Program-made: the position numbers and the translations under genes
The notes under the pieces: model-generated
The model's database searches: none
Seen by the model: the letters and a program-made list of their open reading frames with translations, nothing else
What the model was told of the DNA's origin: nothing
Shown: positions 1 through 10,657 of the stretch, in pieces
Numbering within the stretch: position 1 is the stretch's first letter
Layout of the letters: every line of letters begins with the position of its first letter
Assembly: GCA_958299035.1 (NCBI GenBank)
Contig: CATQJL010000223.1
Location: forward strand, 69,113,006 to 69,177,005
Direction of reading: 5' to 3'
DNA from: Cylicocyclus nassatus
Lineage: Eukaryota > Nematoda > Chromadorea > Rhabditida > Strongylidae
DNA: 64,000 nucleotides

Positions 1-161
1 TGTCGATGTTCCTTTTTTTGTTGAAAGAAAGTGTTCCGTGATTTTGTGTATTGGTATGGCAAAAGGCTGGAAAGCCATTTATCTATTGTACCGAGCCCGA
101 AAGGGATTACATATGGGGCGAACCGGTCGATAGATAGAAAGTAGCGTCGTCGTGTTTTACA
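1..161 (+). repeat. Outer part of a dispersed repeat arm (copy of 10.65-10.82 kb)
   Basis: This stretch matches, in inverted orientation, about 10,660-10,820 and more distantly 14,265-14,365 and 29,215-29,340. Shared landmarks are TGTCGATGTTCCTT, GTGTTCCGTGATTTTGTG and a wobble of TATTGTACCGAGCCC. It precedes a conserved open frame in both the 0-kb and 10-kb copies. The repeat unit is cut by the window edge. Confidence 0.7.
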
Positions 162-584
162 GTGGAAACTGCTGTGGAGAAAGGAATCAAACTGATTGAC
201 ATTAGCGCCGAAATGGCGGAAGCTGATACCGCCAAAGACAGTGTGAAGAAGGGAGCAAAAGCCGGAGCAGTCCAGGGTACAAAGGCGAGCCTTGAGAACA
301 TAGGAGAAAAGACAAGAGAGATAAAAGGGGTAGATGAGATAATGAGGAGGATTCAAGCAGGATCTGAGGGGGTAGGGAGAGAAATTGAAGAGGCAAAAAT
401 AGCGGAAAAGAACAGAGACCAAATTGATAAAGTTATAGGAAGTAAGGGAAAATGGAAGCAGATGGGAGACTTCATAGAACAATTTTGGTTTCTTTTGCTA
501 AAGAGGGGTAATGGAATAGTTAAGGATTTGAGGGGATACATTACCACAATGGAGAGAGATACACAGATAATAAATAACATTTAG
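162..584 (+). CDS. Coiled-coil exon-like open frame of unknown function, copy 1
   Basis: The product is about 140 residues, highly charged and rich in Lys, Glu, Ala and Ile. The residue spacing is that of a long coiled coil, for example GVDEIMRRIQAGSEGVGREI near the middle. I recognise no catalytic motif, signal peptide or membrane segment. The first codon is GTG, not ATG, and it sits directly behind GTTTTACAG, a good splice acceptor, so this may be an internal or last exon and not a complete gene. A second copy on the minus strand at 10,164-10,657 keeps the same reading over about 110 residues. The two copies diverge after the codons for DTQIIN, and here a stop follows at once. The surrounding DNA is a dispersed repeat, so the frame probably belongs to a mobile element. 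Function unknown. Confidence 0.45.
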   Translation: METAVEKGIKLIDISAEMAEADTAKDSVKKGAKAGAVQGTKASLENIGEKTREIKGVDEIMRRIQAGSEGVGREIEEAKIAEKNRDQIDKVIGSKGKWKQMGDFIEQFWFLLLKRGNGIVKDLRGYITTMERDTQIINNI

Positions 585-599
585 CATCTACAGTCTTTT

Positions 600-1036
600 T
601 CAACCCGGAATAGGTGCAACATTCTAACAAAAGATGGATACTTGTTCGAAGTGGCACTTCTGTATGAAATGTATACGTCTTTTAGAGCATGGAACGCTGA
701 TTTCAAATCTGTTTTTGCTATCTGCAAGCGGTTTTTGGGAAGGGAGTTGTGGGAGTTTTTAGAGCAAAAAATTGAATTTATGGCCACAAAGAAATCATTC
801 ATTGCAATAGTCTGTGAGCTCAAATGGGGCCATAATTACTGCCTTGGCGCTTTATCTAATCACTACCTCCAGTCTGATAAACTCATGTCAGTCATTACTT
901 CTTTCAAGCGTCGGAAAGACCTTAACGCCTGTTTTTACCCCACCAAACCCTCCAATTTTTGATTCAAAAATTCCCATAAATCCGTTTCCAGAAGCGTTTT
1001 GCAGTTAACGGAAACAGATATGGAATCAGCGTTCCA
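600..1036. repeat. Foldback-type dispersed repeat, left part
   Basis: The block at about 620-760 is inverted relative to 1,990-2,160. Shared words are GATACTTG(T/G)TCGAA, ATGAAATGTATAC and GATTTCAAATCTG. Related pieces lie at 30,770-30,880 and 31,150-31,240. The stretch from 950 to 1,030 repeats as 1,990-2,070. No coding capacity is convincing; the short frames are shadows of the repeat. Confidence 0.5.
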
Positions 1037-1751
1037 TCTTATATATAAAGCTGAATGTCTGTTTGTATGTCTGTATGTCTGTCTGTCTGTATGTGTGTAC
1101 GTATGTTCCGAATAGAAAATTCCATTTCTGAACCGATCGGGACCAACTTAGCACACATACACTTCGGGCCCCGGCGGGTGTCATAGGCTACTTTTCGTCA
1201 TCGATCGATATCATTTTATCGATTTTTTGCAAAATTTGAGCTAGGGGGCTGGAAGTTGGCACAGGGGGATAAGTGAGCATGGGGATTCCGAATACAATAT
1301 TAGTTTTTAAAATCGTGCATTACTTTTATCGATTTTGTCGATTTTTTTCCAAAGTTTGAGCTACGGGGCTGGGATTTGGCACAGGGGGGTAATCGAGCAT
1401 GCTGATCCCCGTGGGGGTGATCAGCATGCTCGATTACACCCCTCTGCCAAAATCCAGCCCCCTAGCTCAAATTTTGCAAAAAAATCGATAAAATCGATAA
1501 AAGTAATGCACGGTTTTGAAAACTAATATTGTATTCGTAATCAGCATGCTCGATTACCCCCCTGTGCCAACTCCCAGCCCTGTAGCTCAAATTTTGCAAA
1601 AAATCGATAAAATCGACATCGATCGATAGCGAAAAGTGGACTGTGACACCCGCCGGGGCCCGAAGTGTATGTTTGTCAAGTTTGGTCCGGATCGGTTAAA
1701 AAATGGAATTTTCTATTTGGAACATACGGCGGAGCCGGGTAAGCCAGCTAG
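1037..1751 (+). mobile_element. Non-autonomous Helitron with internal palindrome
   Basis: The element begins with TCTTATATATAAAGCTG preceded by A, and ends with GCCGGGTAAGCCAGCTAG followed by T. That is the Helitron rule: 5' TC, 3' CTRR, insertion between A and T, no target duplication. A short CGGC/GCCG hairpin lies just before the 3' end. Behind the 5' end is a CTGT/GTAT microsatellite. The body is palindromic: a block of about 320 bp (GGCCCCGGCGGGTGTCA, GAGCTAGGGGCTGG, TAATCGAGCATGC) is followed by its inverted copy, joined near 1,400-1,420. The same architecture recurs at 38,424-39,119, and a single-arm version lies at 27,875-28,157. There is no coding sequence. Confidence 0.8.
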
Positions 1752-2670
1752 TGCTCTATAAGAAAGTTTACATTTTATATAGAAACTTCACTTCGACCAA
1801 GTACTATTTTTTGAAGTAAAAATATAAGAGTATGGCTAAGGTAAAACCAGGTTTTGAGGCCTTTCCTGAGCTTGGAAGAGCTAGCATGAGTTTACCAGAA
1901 CAAACATATCAGTTGCATAAAGCGCCCTGGCAGTAACCAGGGCCCCATTGGCATTAACAGATTACAGTTCTGAACGGTTTTATGTACCTGTGCGTTCGAA
2001 TTTTTGGTTCAAAAAGTTTCCATAACTCCCCTCCTAGAAGCGCTTTGCAGATACCAGAAGCAGATTTGGAATCACCGCTCTAATTCTCTATAAGAGTGCA
2101 TACATTTCATGTAGAAACGCCAATTCGACCAAGTATCCTTCCCTTATAAGTGGAGCAGCGCATCCGCACGCCACGGGCTCAGCGAGATATATTAGAATAA
2201 AGAGATGCAGACTACAAAGCGGCGCGAATCATTGCGAAGCGGACTCCTGCCAGTCCAATTCCCGCCTAAACTAAGTTTAAATTCACTATAGCTACTCGTA
2301 CTCTTGTGCAGGCACATTCGATGCGAGGAGATACGGTCTTTCTGAAGATTGGTTTCGCAGATAACGCACACAGTTTGAAGATCAGAATTTTACGAATGTC
2401 ATAACACATGTGACATATTGAAAAATCGCGGCCACCAAGCACCTTTTTCCCGTTAGCTGCCTCTATAACCAGACGAGCGTAAAAATTGAATATTTCATTT
2501 TATGAATTCATAGCTGTTGTAAGGCTCATCTTATTCCAAGAATAATTTTCTCAATGGTTTCGCAAACGGATATCGAACACAGTTTCGAGATCAGCGTTCT
2601 AAGAAGAGCATTCAGATGTATAACAGATTTCAAAAGGCCACACTTATCCTTCCCTTGTAAGAAGTGGCTC
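1752..2670. repeat. Foldback-type dispersed repeat, right part
   Basis: The sequence carries repeated short blocks. CGACCAAGTA with flanking CTATAAGA...AGAAAC occurs at about 1,755-1,810 and again at 2,085-2,150. Similar CACCAAGCACC and CACACTTATCC blocks lie near 2,435 and 2,640, each preceded by a version of AATCAGCGTTC. I read this as several decayed copies of one element family; no gene is visible. Confidence 0.45.
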
Positions 2671-2674
2671 TTGA

Positions 2675-2725
2675 CATATAGGCTGCCGTCATAAGTCCAG
2701 CGGACTTATGACGGCAGCCTATATG
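2675..2725. repeat. Perfect 24-bp inverted repeat with 3-nt loop
   Basis: Positions 2,675-2,698 and 2,702-2,725 are exact reverse complements (first arm starts CATATAGGCTGCC, second ends GGCAGCCTATATG), separated by AGC. It stands alone, with no T-run and no gene beside it, so a terminator role is not supported. Confidence 0.9.
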
Positions 2726-2729
2726 GCTT

Positions 2730-3870
2730 AAGTCTTTGCGTCTGCCTCGACCCTTGTGCTGCGTTGGTATCTTCTGGGTATTTTCCTATGCAAGCTGCGA
2801 TTGAAGACAAGTTTGAATCCAGGGCGAAGGGAAGAATGCTGCCGATAGGTACCGCTAAGGACATGCTTATGCAATTGTGAAGAACAAGTGGTCGAAGACG
2901 GCGCCTAATGGCGGTAATTGCTTCTTTACCCAGGCCTAAATCCTGGAGTTATGTGCGTGCTTGACATCTCAGTTTTCTGCAGCACAATGTCTAGAGGAGG
3001 GTCTACAGCTTGAAACACTAACAAGACTTGTAACCGCTATGTTCTGGTATAACTCGCAGTTGCCTTGGAAAAGATAGAATTATACTGGTCATTCTATCTT
3101 TTGATCATTCATTTGAGATCGATGAACCGGGATATAGTAGGTTTGCGAATAATTTTAGTTACATTTTTATTTCACGTTACTGGAAGTCTAGAAAACCCTG
3201 AAAAGTTTTTATGCCCATGGAGTGTTGACGAGGTGCAAAGGTCTACTGCCAGATCGGCGGTTCGTGCGCAAAACAGCCACCTTAAGTGGAAATACGTTTT
3301 ATGAACATCTTCATCAACGGGCTGGCATTCTTCTAGATTATCAGGAAGAGACCGGGCGATGTGTTAATCGGGCAGAGCATGGTCCATAGTTTTTAGCGGA
3401 TGTAGGAGTTGTAAAAATTCATATTCAAAACCTTCAAATGCGATTATGTCCGCACACGTTCACATGCGCTAAAGGTGCGCCATGTCAACAGCATGAAGAT
3501 CATTTTCAAGAATTACAAAAATCATTTTCGACCTCTCAGTATCAAATCCCGATGATAGTTGGAAAAAGGAAGTTTTTGCCGAGCATCGAAGTGTTGTCAT
3601 TAAAGGAAAGCGTGAAAATGTGTTGTGGCAAAAATTGTGGGAGGGAAAAAAACAATTACACGCAGGGAAGAAGATCAAAGAATAGATGACATTTTTCAGT
3701 GTGCTTACAAATTTCTCGTAAATTTTCTAGCTTTTTGTGCATTTGCGGCATTAGTCATATTTTCTGTACGCTTTATCGTGCCCTACATATAAAGCAAATT
3801 TAAAGATTTCAAAGAGTTTTGGAATTTTCGGAATTTTAAAAAAGTGTAACAGAAGTTATCAAACGCCAAC
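2730..3870. other. Unassigned sequence with two small open frames
   Basis: Frames at 3,065-3,304 (79 residues) and 3,438-3,689 (83 residues, ending in a Lys/Arg-rich tail) have ATG starts but no recognisable domain, no paired copy elsewhere in the window and no supporting context. They could be exon remnants or chance. Nothing else stands out. Confidence 0.3.
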
Positions 3871-3879
3871 CTAATATTT

Positions 3880-4150
3880 GAACACAGTGCTCGAAAAGCT
3901 AAAGTTTTATTTGGTCATCGAATATTTGAATAAGCGGTGTTTTTTATTCGAATTCGAATATATAATTTTTCCACTTGGTCGAATTTTCGAGCATTCGAAG
4001 ACCTGTTAATTTATTCGACTCTTCGAATAAACAACTAAATGGTCTTTGTCGAATATCCAATTACTCGAATAATCGGATAGGTAGACTTTTTGAAATGACT
4101 GCTCGAGTACTTGAATAGTCGAATATTTTGAATAAATTATTCGAATACGA
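3880..4150. repeat. TCGAATA/TATTCGA-rich degenerate repeat patch
   Basis: About 270 bp carry more than a dozen variants of TCGAATA or its complement TATTCGA (for example GAATTCGAATA, ATTCGACTCTTCGAA, TAGTCGAATATTTTGAA). The spacing is irregular, so it is not a simple tandem array. The motif is self-complementary, so both orientations occur. Confidence 0.6.
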
Positions 4151-4154
4151 AAAT

Positions 4155-6060
4155 TGGATTCCAATTATAATGTTAATTACGAAAAACCATTTATCCACTA
4201 ATCAGTGCGGTTCGCATTTGCCTTGCATGTGCGTTGATTTTTCTTTACATTGTTACAGGTTATATGCTCTGTCATGGAGAGACCAAATATGTTGTGTTAG
4301 GCAACTTTAGAAGTTTCTTCAATTTTGTATTTTTCTCGCGATAAGTTATACATTTTTGAATTCTGTTTAGGGTATAAGGTATTTCAATTCAAGAACAAAG
4401 CAAGATCTATGATATGGTCTCTTTGTTTTCACACCACCTTTAGCACACCTAGAGTTAAAATCCAAGATCTAAGAAGTTTCGGATGCTCATAAACTCAAGA
4501 AGAGTTTACATCTCGTACAAAGAAAACTTACCCGATCTCTCACTTGTTCACCCATGTACATTTCACATGAGACATTCGTATCTGTCGCTGCCGTATTTCC
4601 TTCTGGGCTAAAAACAAAAAAATTAGGATTTTCAGAGCAAAATTTTACTTCCAAAAAACGATGCTGTGTTCTTCTCAATTAAGTAAGTGTGAACAAAGTC
4701 TTCAAAAATAGAATCTTCAAAAACAGAAAGGTGAATTTTCAGCTTCCTAAAAGCATCAGTTTTTGAGAAATATCGAATACAGCTCTTTCTTACCACGGTT
4801 TGCTATGTTAAAATCAATATTTTTCGAGATTTTTCTCAAGCTTTTAGAAAGCATACATTTACTTATATATGAGAACAGCACAAGTCGCTTTTTCAAGAGC
4901 ACTAAAATTTTGGTTTTCTCGAACCAGCGGCATATATAAACGTCTTATGCGTAAAGTATCGTGGGATGTAGTGAAGCTGCTGCGAACTCTTTCTAGCATC
5001 TTCTAGAGCTTGGCTTGTTGTATGGAAAGCACTTCAATTAGAATTGGGAAATATACTACTTAATACGTAAAAAAATCAAAATTGATAAAACTTATGAGAT
5101 AGCGTAGATAGTGTAATAATAAGTTGTCCACAACACATGTTTATTAGTTGTTTCTTGCAAAATGCAAGCCATCTGATATTGAAAAAGGAGTAGGCTTAGC
5201 TCAGCCTTGCTTAATCTTTCAAATTTCCTGGCTTGTGGAGCACATAAGATTAGATATTTTGGTAGTGATATAACAGTTCATTAGTGCTTTTATAAAAATA
5301 AATTTGGCACAGACTTTTCTGACAAAAATTCTTGACATCGCGAATAGATTCCTCGGACTCGAAAACATCCAGTTGCACTCTACTTTTAATTCTCTTTTGC
5401 AAGGCGAAAGCAAGATACATAAGCACCTTATACGTTGCTTTGGGATGTACTGCGCACCTTCTAATGATGGTATCTCATACGGCGAACTCAAGATCGCATT
5501 CGGCTGCGAAGAGCGAATAAAGGCAAAGCGCGGGCAGATCTGAGCCTTTTTGGCTACTTTTGTAATTAATAGGACCTCGAACTAGAATCACGCCTAGCAT
5601 CTTCAAAACTGCCTTCGCAGGAGAAAATCGGTGTGCAAGCTACTAAAACTTCTGTGCAATTGTACGCTTTCGTGCGGTGCCAGGCTCCTTGAGCAAAAGC
5701 ATCCTAGCCTTTGACGCGCCTTCATAAGGCAGTCACAACTGAATAATATTGTCAAAAAATTATCTCACCAAAATTTGGATGTCAAAATTTCTACAAGCCT
5801 CTTCGTCCCTATCTACTCAATGCGGCGCTTCAATGCGGCTGCAGAATCGCCTGAAATGCACGAAAACCTCGTTTTTTAAAAGCCCCGTGGAAGCAAGTGT
5901 GCGTATTGTGTTTTCTCAACCTAACATTTGCCAGTGGCAACAACACCATGGAGGTGAACGCCAAGGGCAGAGACGTGTTGAAACGCATAAGGAGGATATC
6001 GGGAGCGTCAGCTGTGCGAGCGAATCGCACTTTGCGGACCATTTTGAGGGCAGATTTCTC
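4155..6060. other. Unassigned sequence
   Basis: AT-rich DNA without a supported gene. The longest frames (5,219-5,491 minus and 5,304-5,543 plus) overlap each other on opposite strands and show no domain. Motifs resembling MITE arms are weak here (for example TTTCTCGAACCAG near 4,917). I see no clear element boundary. Confidence 0.3.
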
Positions 6061-6070
6061 GGTGTAGAAG

Positions 6071-8270
6071 CAGAGGTGCGATGGATGGAGCCGGGCCCCC
6101 AAAAGTGAAGTAATTCCATAATTCCTAATTCCTACCATTGCCGGCAAAAGTGAAGGCGGTAATGCTATATGTTCACCTCCCAAGAACTTCCACAGGGGGG
6201 GGGGGAAGCACAGCTCGACGTCACATTTGCAAAAAATTTCTTTCTCAAAAGCTTCATAGCTTTCTCGTTGACTAATAAAATGGAAAAATAAGAAAAACAA
6301 ATTTAAAGGGTGATAAAAGCTTTTTTCTCGCTCATTTTACTATTAGGAACTCGCCGTAGCCTACTGCGAGCACCCAAAGGCCATACTGGCATGCGTCTTA
6401 GCCTCAGCAATCCCACAAATTTGGAGAACAACGCTTCTTGATAAATTCAAAAGTTCCAATTCAGTGCTGCCATTAGGGCCAACAACTGTGACCCAACGGC
6501 CCTCTTTAGGGCCTATTCAAAATACTGCTAAACAAATAGTGTATTTGTCAGTAAAAATCGGCTAGACTGAACGTATTTTATTAAGCAAATTTTGTTATAA
6601 CGTACTGCGAAGAAAGTAAGTCGATCCCGGCAATAACCGCCGACAACCAGAATTTCGAATAATAAATTAACGAAAAATCATGCGAAATTTCCACTGTTAT
6701 AAATGTTTGAAGATGTTAGCAATCGCGAGTTCATAGGTTTTGAAGGGTAGGTGTTGTTCTACCAGACAGTGAATGAATTATGTCGTGGCAGCAGTGGCCG
6801 CCGAGAGCGAGAATTTTAAAAAATTAAGCGGTTTTAGATTGCGTAGTGACAGCTGACGCACAGATTCCTATAAATCTGGAATGTGAAGGTGTGCAATGTT
6901 GAGACTTCACAGGTATTGTAGAGTAAGGTGTAAGCACTATCAGAATATGTTTTAGCGGTCCCGATCCATTGAGATACCGCCGGGATCCAGGCTCTTGAGA
7001 AACAGGTAAAAAACCGCTTTTTAGATTTCAACAGCTCACAACTTCTTCAGAATTGCATGAATCATTTTGCGACTTCGTAGGTTGGATTCTATTCTTCAGA
7101 AGCTCTCAGATGATATTAATAATATGTGGGGGTTTCGCGCCTCTCACGGCATATGCCCGGGGGCGGAGACTTTTTATCACAAAGTCTCCACCTCGCTCAT
7201 ATCAATATATTGGCTGGAGGCCGCCAGTGGAGACTTTGTGATGAAAAGTCTCCACCTCGGGCATATGCCGTGAGAGGCGCAAAACCCCAACACATTATAC
7301 ATCATCTGAAAGCATTTGAAGAGGAGAATCCAACTTATGAAGTCGCAACATGCATGCAATTCCGAAGAAGTTGTGAGCTGTTGAATCCTAAAAAGCGGTT
7401 TTTACCTGCTCCTTTAAGGGCCTGAATCTCGGCGGCGTTTATATGGATCGATACGATTGAGACATATTCTGTTAGGGCAAACCTTACTCTACAAAATCTA
7501 TGAAGTCGCAACATTGCACATCTTCACATTCCAGATTTGTAGGGATCTAAATGTCAGCTGTCACTAAGCAACCCAAAACCGCTTAATTTTTTGAAATTCT
7601 CGCTTTTGGCGGCCACTGGTCAAATCGACATGATTTCTTCACTGTCTGGTAGAACGGCACTTACCTTTCAAAATCTATGAAGTTGCACTTGCTAACATCT
7701 TTAATTACCAGATTTTTAACACTGGAAATTTCGCATATTTTTTTTAAATTCTGGTTCTCGGTGGTTACTGCTTGGACCGAGCTACTTTCTTCGCAGTACA
7801 TTATAACAAAATTTACTCAATAAAACACGTAAAGTCGAACTGAGTTTTAAATACAAATACACCATTTGATTAACACGTTTATTCCAAATATTTATGCCGC
7901 TGTACTCATCGTATTTGTGGCCCTAAAGAGGGCCGTTGTTTCACAGTTGTTAACCTCAAAGAGCACCACTGGGTTAAAGCTCTTAAAATTTATCAAGAAG
8001 CTTTGTTCTTCGAATTTGTGGGAAGTGCTGAGGCGTAGATGCGTTTGTGTCGGTATGGCCTTCAGGTGCTCGCAGTAGGCGACGGCGGGTTCTCAAAAGT
8101 AAACTACATAGAAATATGCTCACAATACTTTTTTTTGCGTTTGTTTTGCTTATTTTCCTTTTTTTAGCTTCAGCAAAAAAATTCCAAAACCCAAAAGTGA
8201 AGGTGGTCGCCCAGTAAAAGCTCACAGTGAAGTTAGGCGGAAACTCAACTCCGACTATTGTGCACCTCTA
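6071..8270. mobile_element. hAT-like non-autonomous element formed by a 2.2-kb imperfect palindrome
   Basis: The left end CAGAGGTGCGATGG and the right end (read inwards) TAGAGGTGCACAAT are matched inverted termini of hAT type. The flanking 8-mers TGTAGAAG (6,063-6,070) and CGTAAAAG (8,271-8,278) agree at 6 of 8 positions, as expected of an old 8-bp duplication. The left end also resembles the left end of the hAT element at 54,278. Two AGTGAAG motifs lie inside each end (6,101 and 6,147; 8,193 and 8,225), in direct orientation. The interior folds on itself: 6,350-7,110 pairs with 8,090-7,280, with GGCCCTCTTTAGGGCC near the arm middle and a GC-rich centre at 7,130-7,280. No transposase frame survives. 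Confidence 0.65.
7128..7285. repeat. Inner palindrome at the centre of the 6.07-8.27 kb element
   Basis: GGGGGTTTCGCGCCTCTCAC with CGGCATATGCCCG on the left is mirrored by GGGCATATGCCG and GAGAGGCGCAAAACCCC on the right. Between them, TTTTTATCACAAAGTCTCCA is mirrored by TGGAGACTTTGTGATGAAAA. The centre is about 50 bp. It may be a separate short foldback element that inserted at the palindrome centre. Confidence 0.6.
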
Positions 8271-8279
8271 CGTAAAAGG

Positions 8280-9410
8280 GCCCGGATCGGGTAGGATTGG
8301 GGCGGTCGGCTGCTTAGGAGGTAATATAACGACGTGTGTAGAAACCTGCTTTACCCCAATTTTGGTGCAAACTCCTTTAAAGGATCATGCTTTTTTCTAC
8401 ATGATTAGCGTTTGGTTACTCTTCTAAGCCTTTGAAAGATGGTATCAAAGAAATTTTTTATCTTTTTCGGATGTACATGCTACATTAGGTTTCGAAAAAA
8501 CACATCTGGTCTGAAAATGTCCGAGAACTTTCGAGCCAACCTGATAGATTGCAGCAAATGCATAGCAGAACAAATGAGTCTTTTCCCTACACCTTTCATT
8601 AATGGTTCAAATTAGGTTTTTTCGATTGAAAATCAACAATTATTGACTACAACTAAATTCATCAAAATTAAACAAAGTGCGGGAGAATTACTTTCATAAA
8701 AACTACTCAAAATGGGGGACTTTCATTAGACTTTGCTGCTTATATGCTTGGATTTGACAAAAACAAAGTACAAGTCATTCAAATTTGATAGTGAAGTTTA
8801 TTAAGCTTAACATTTTTGCTTAAGGACAACATTCTCCGAGTGTAATATTGTACATATTTTTGTGAGAGAACGACTGAAGAACAAGAACACTTTTTACGAA
8901 CGAATGCGCTTTGTACTCCCATTTCTAGCAGATGCTTATGCCACTCGTTGTAAGCATACTCGCTCTGAAGAATACTAAGTTAATCGAGTCATGACTAAGT
9001 ATAGTTAAGCAGTAATTAATCAAATCGTCGAGGGAGTGTTCTAGTTCTGAATTGCAGCTGCCTCCTAGTATGGAAGTGTATCATTACTTTTAACTTGCAG
9101 GATTTTCGCAAGAAAGCTTGCAAACATCATCTTCCAAAAGAAAGCAGGACATACGTTTGAAAAATTACTCAAAGAGGTTTTAGCACGTAGTGTTACTCCT
9201 CTATAAATTCTTTTACAAGCTAGGAGAACATTTCTTAAATCTGTGGCACAAGATTAGGAATTAAACATAGGCTCAAAGCAAAAAAGAATGTTTTTGTGGT
9301 GATATTAGATACCCAGAAAGCCATGGCAAGGCTTGAAAAATTGGAAAAAATTCATATCTTTGTTCAAAAAAATTTTACAGATTTCCAACTTGCTCGTACA
9401 AATTGCATAC
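8280..9410. other. Unassigned sequence
   Basis: No supported gene or element border. The stretch is AT-rich, with a GC-richer start (CCCGGATCGGGTAGGATT at 8,281). Confidence 0.3.
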
Positions 9411-9414
9411 TGCA

Positions 9415-9905
9415 TTAGACATCCATGTGTACCGTTTCTGTATTTTCTCCTAATCTAGATATCGAGAAAACGAAAGTTTTCATGCTTATATAAAAACGAA
9501 GCTGTGCTGTTTCCACTCTCGTAATTGTATTGCACAAGCTCTTAGAAGTGTAATCATAAATTTCTAGCTTTCCGCAAGCCATAGTCTTCGAATAATATTG
9601 ATTTGGCATGGAACACCACAGTGAGGACAGCTCAATTTGGCAATTTTTGGAAACTAGGGCCTGTAAAAAGCTAAAAATTTGGTGTTCTATTAAGTCGTCC
9701 CGAAAGTTCTTGCGCACGATATTCAAAGATTCATAACTTCTGATTTTTCAACCGATTTGACTGCTTTTATTTTTGTATGAAAGAGCAAGTCATGCTCTTT
9801 GTAATGACCTCTTAGCTGCTTACAAATAATCATCTTTTGCATAGATACCAGCGATAGAAGAATATTGGTCAAAACTTGAATTTTCTGTGCTAAGCTCAAA
9901 ATTTG
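9415..9905. repeat. Partial arms of two foldback families
   Basis: 9,395-9,600 resembles one arm of the palindromic element at 48,946-49,788 (TGTACCGTT, GAAAACGAAA, AAAAACGAAGCT in the same order). From 9,690 the sequence TTAAGTCGTCCCGAAAG and then TTCATAACTTCTGATTTTTC matches the left arm of the element at 56,120-56,825. The matching right arms are absent, so both are truncated. Confidence 0.55.
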
Positions 9906-9909
9906 CCTA

Positions 9910-10160
9910 GAAAGTGGCCCGAATACTACGGCAGGGCCCGGACGCCGCCCACACAGCAATTTCGAACTGGAAGCCAGAGTGCGTATAGCACATACAGTCA
10001 TGAGTGAAGGGTCCCGCAACGACTCTGCGTCTTTACTCTGCATGCACTTCGCACTCGCCCGAGGCCACGGTAGGATCCGAGCCACTTGGGAGCGGTTTGT
10101 AGACTTCATAGACCCCCTTTCGTGCTGCAAACTTCTGTCATCGCTTAGTTAGAGGGTCTA
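9910..10160. other. GC-richer unassigned segment
   Basis: A stretch including GGCAGGGCCCGGACGCCGCC lies between the MITE arm and the coiled-coil exon copy. A minus-strand frame spans 9,723-10,130, but half of it is MITE arm, so I do not call it a gene. Confidence 0.25.
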
Positions 10161-10163
10161 CTA

Positions 10164-10657
10164 CTACATTACTGCCAAAGTCAGGTACCTCCCGGTTTGA
10201 TGGGACGCTGCCCTCAAGACGTCCAAAATGTCAGACTGCATGTCATTTATTATCTGTGTATCTCTTTCCATTGTGGTGATGTATTCCCTCAAATCCTCAG
10301 CTATTCGATTACTCCTCTTCAGCAAAGGGACTAAAATTGTACTCTGAAGTCTCCCATCTGCTTCCATTTTCCCTTACCCCTTAAAACTTTCTCAATTTGG
10401 TCTCTTTTCTTTTCCGCTATTTTTGCCTCTTCAATTTCTCTCCCTACCCCCTCAGATCCTGCTTGAATCCTCCTCATTATCTCATCTACCTCTTTTATCA
10501 TATCTCTTGTCTTTTCTCTTATGTTCTCAACGCTCGCCTTTGTAACCTGAGCTCCGGCTTTTGCTTTCTTCTTCACACTGTCTTTGGCGGTATCAGCTTC
10601 CGCCATTTCGGCGCTAATATCAATCAGTTTGATTCCTTTCTCCACAGCAGTTTCCAC
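10164..10657 (-). pseudogene. Coiled-coil exon-like open frame, copy 2 (frameshifted)
   Basis: This is the minus-strand relative of the frame at 162-584. Two overlapping frames (10,657-10,331 and 10,367-10,164) together cover about 170 residues, broken by one frameshift near 10,340. The first part keeps the start of copy 1 (METAVEKGIKLIDIS) and its charged coiled-coil run. The second continues past the point where copy 1 stops, through DMQSDILDVLRAAS, so this copy shows the longer C-terminus. As in copy 1, the first codon is GTG behind a TTTCACAG acceptor. Conservation of frame between copies in decaying DNA suggests it once coded for a protein. The flanking repeat continues into the foldback at 10.7-14.4 kb. 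Function unknown. Confidence 0.5.

Noticed and set aside
2675..2725. Reading the perfect hairpin as a transcription terminator
   Set aside because: No gene ends nearby, there is no T-run, and the DNA is eukaryotic.
5830..6300. A 156-residue minus-strand frame
   Set aside because: It crosses the border of the hAT-like element at 6,071 and overlaps a plus-strand frame of similar length; no domain is visible.
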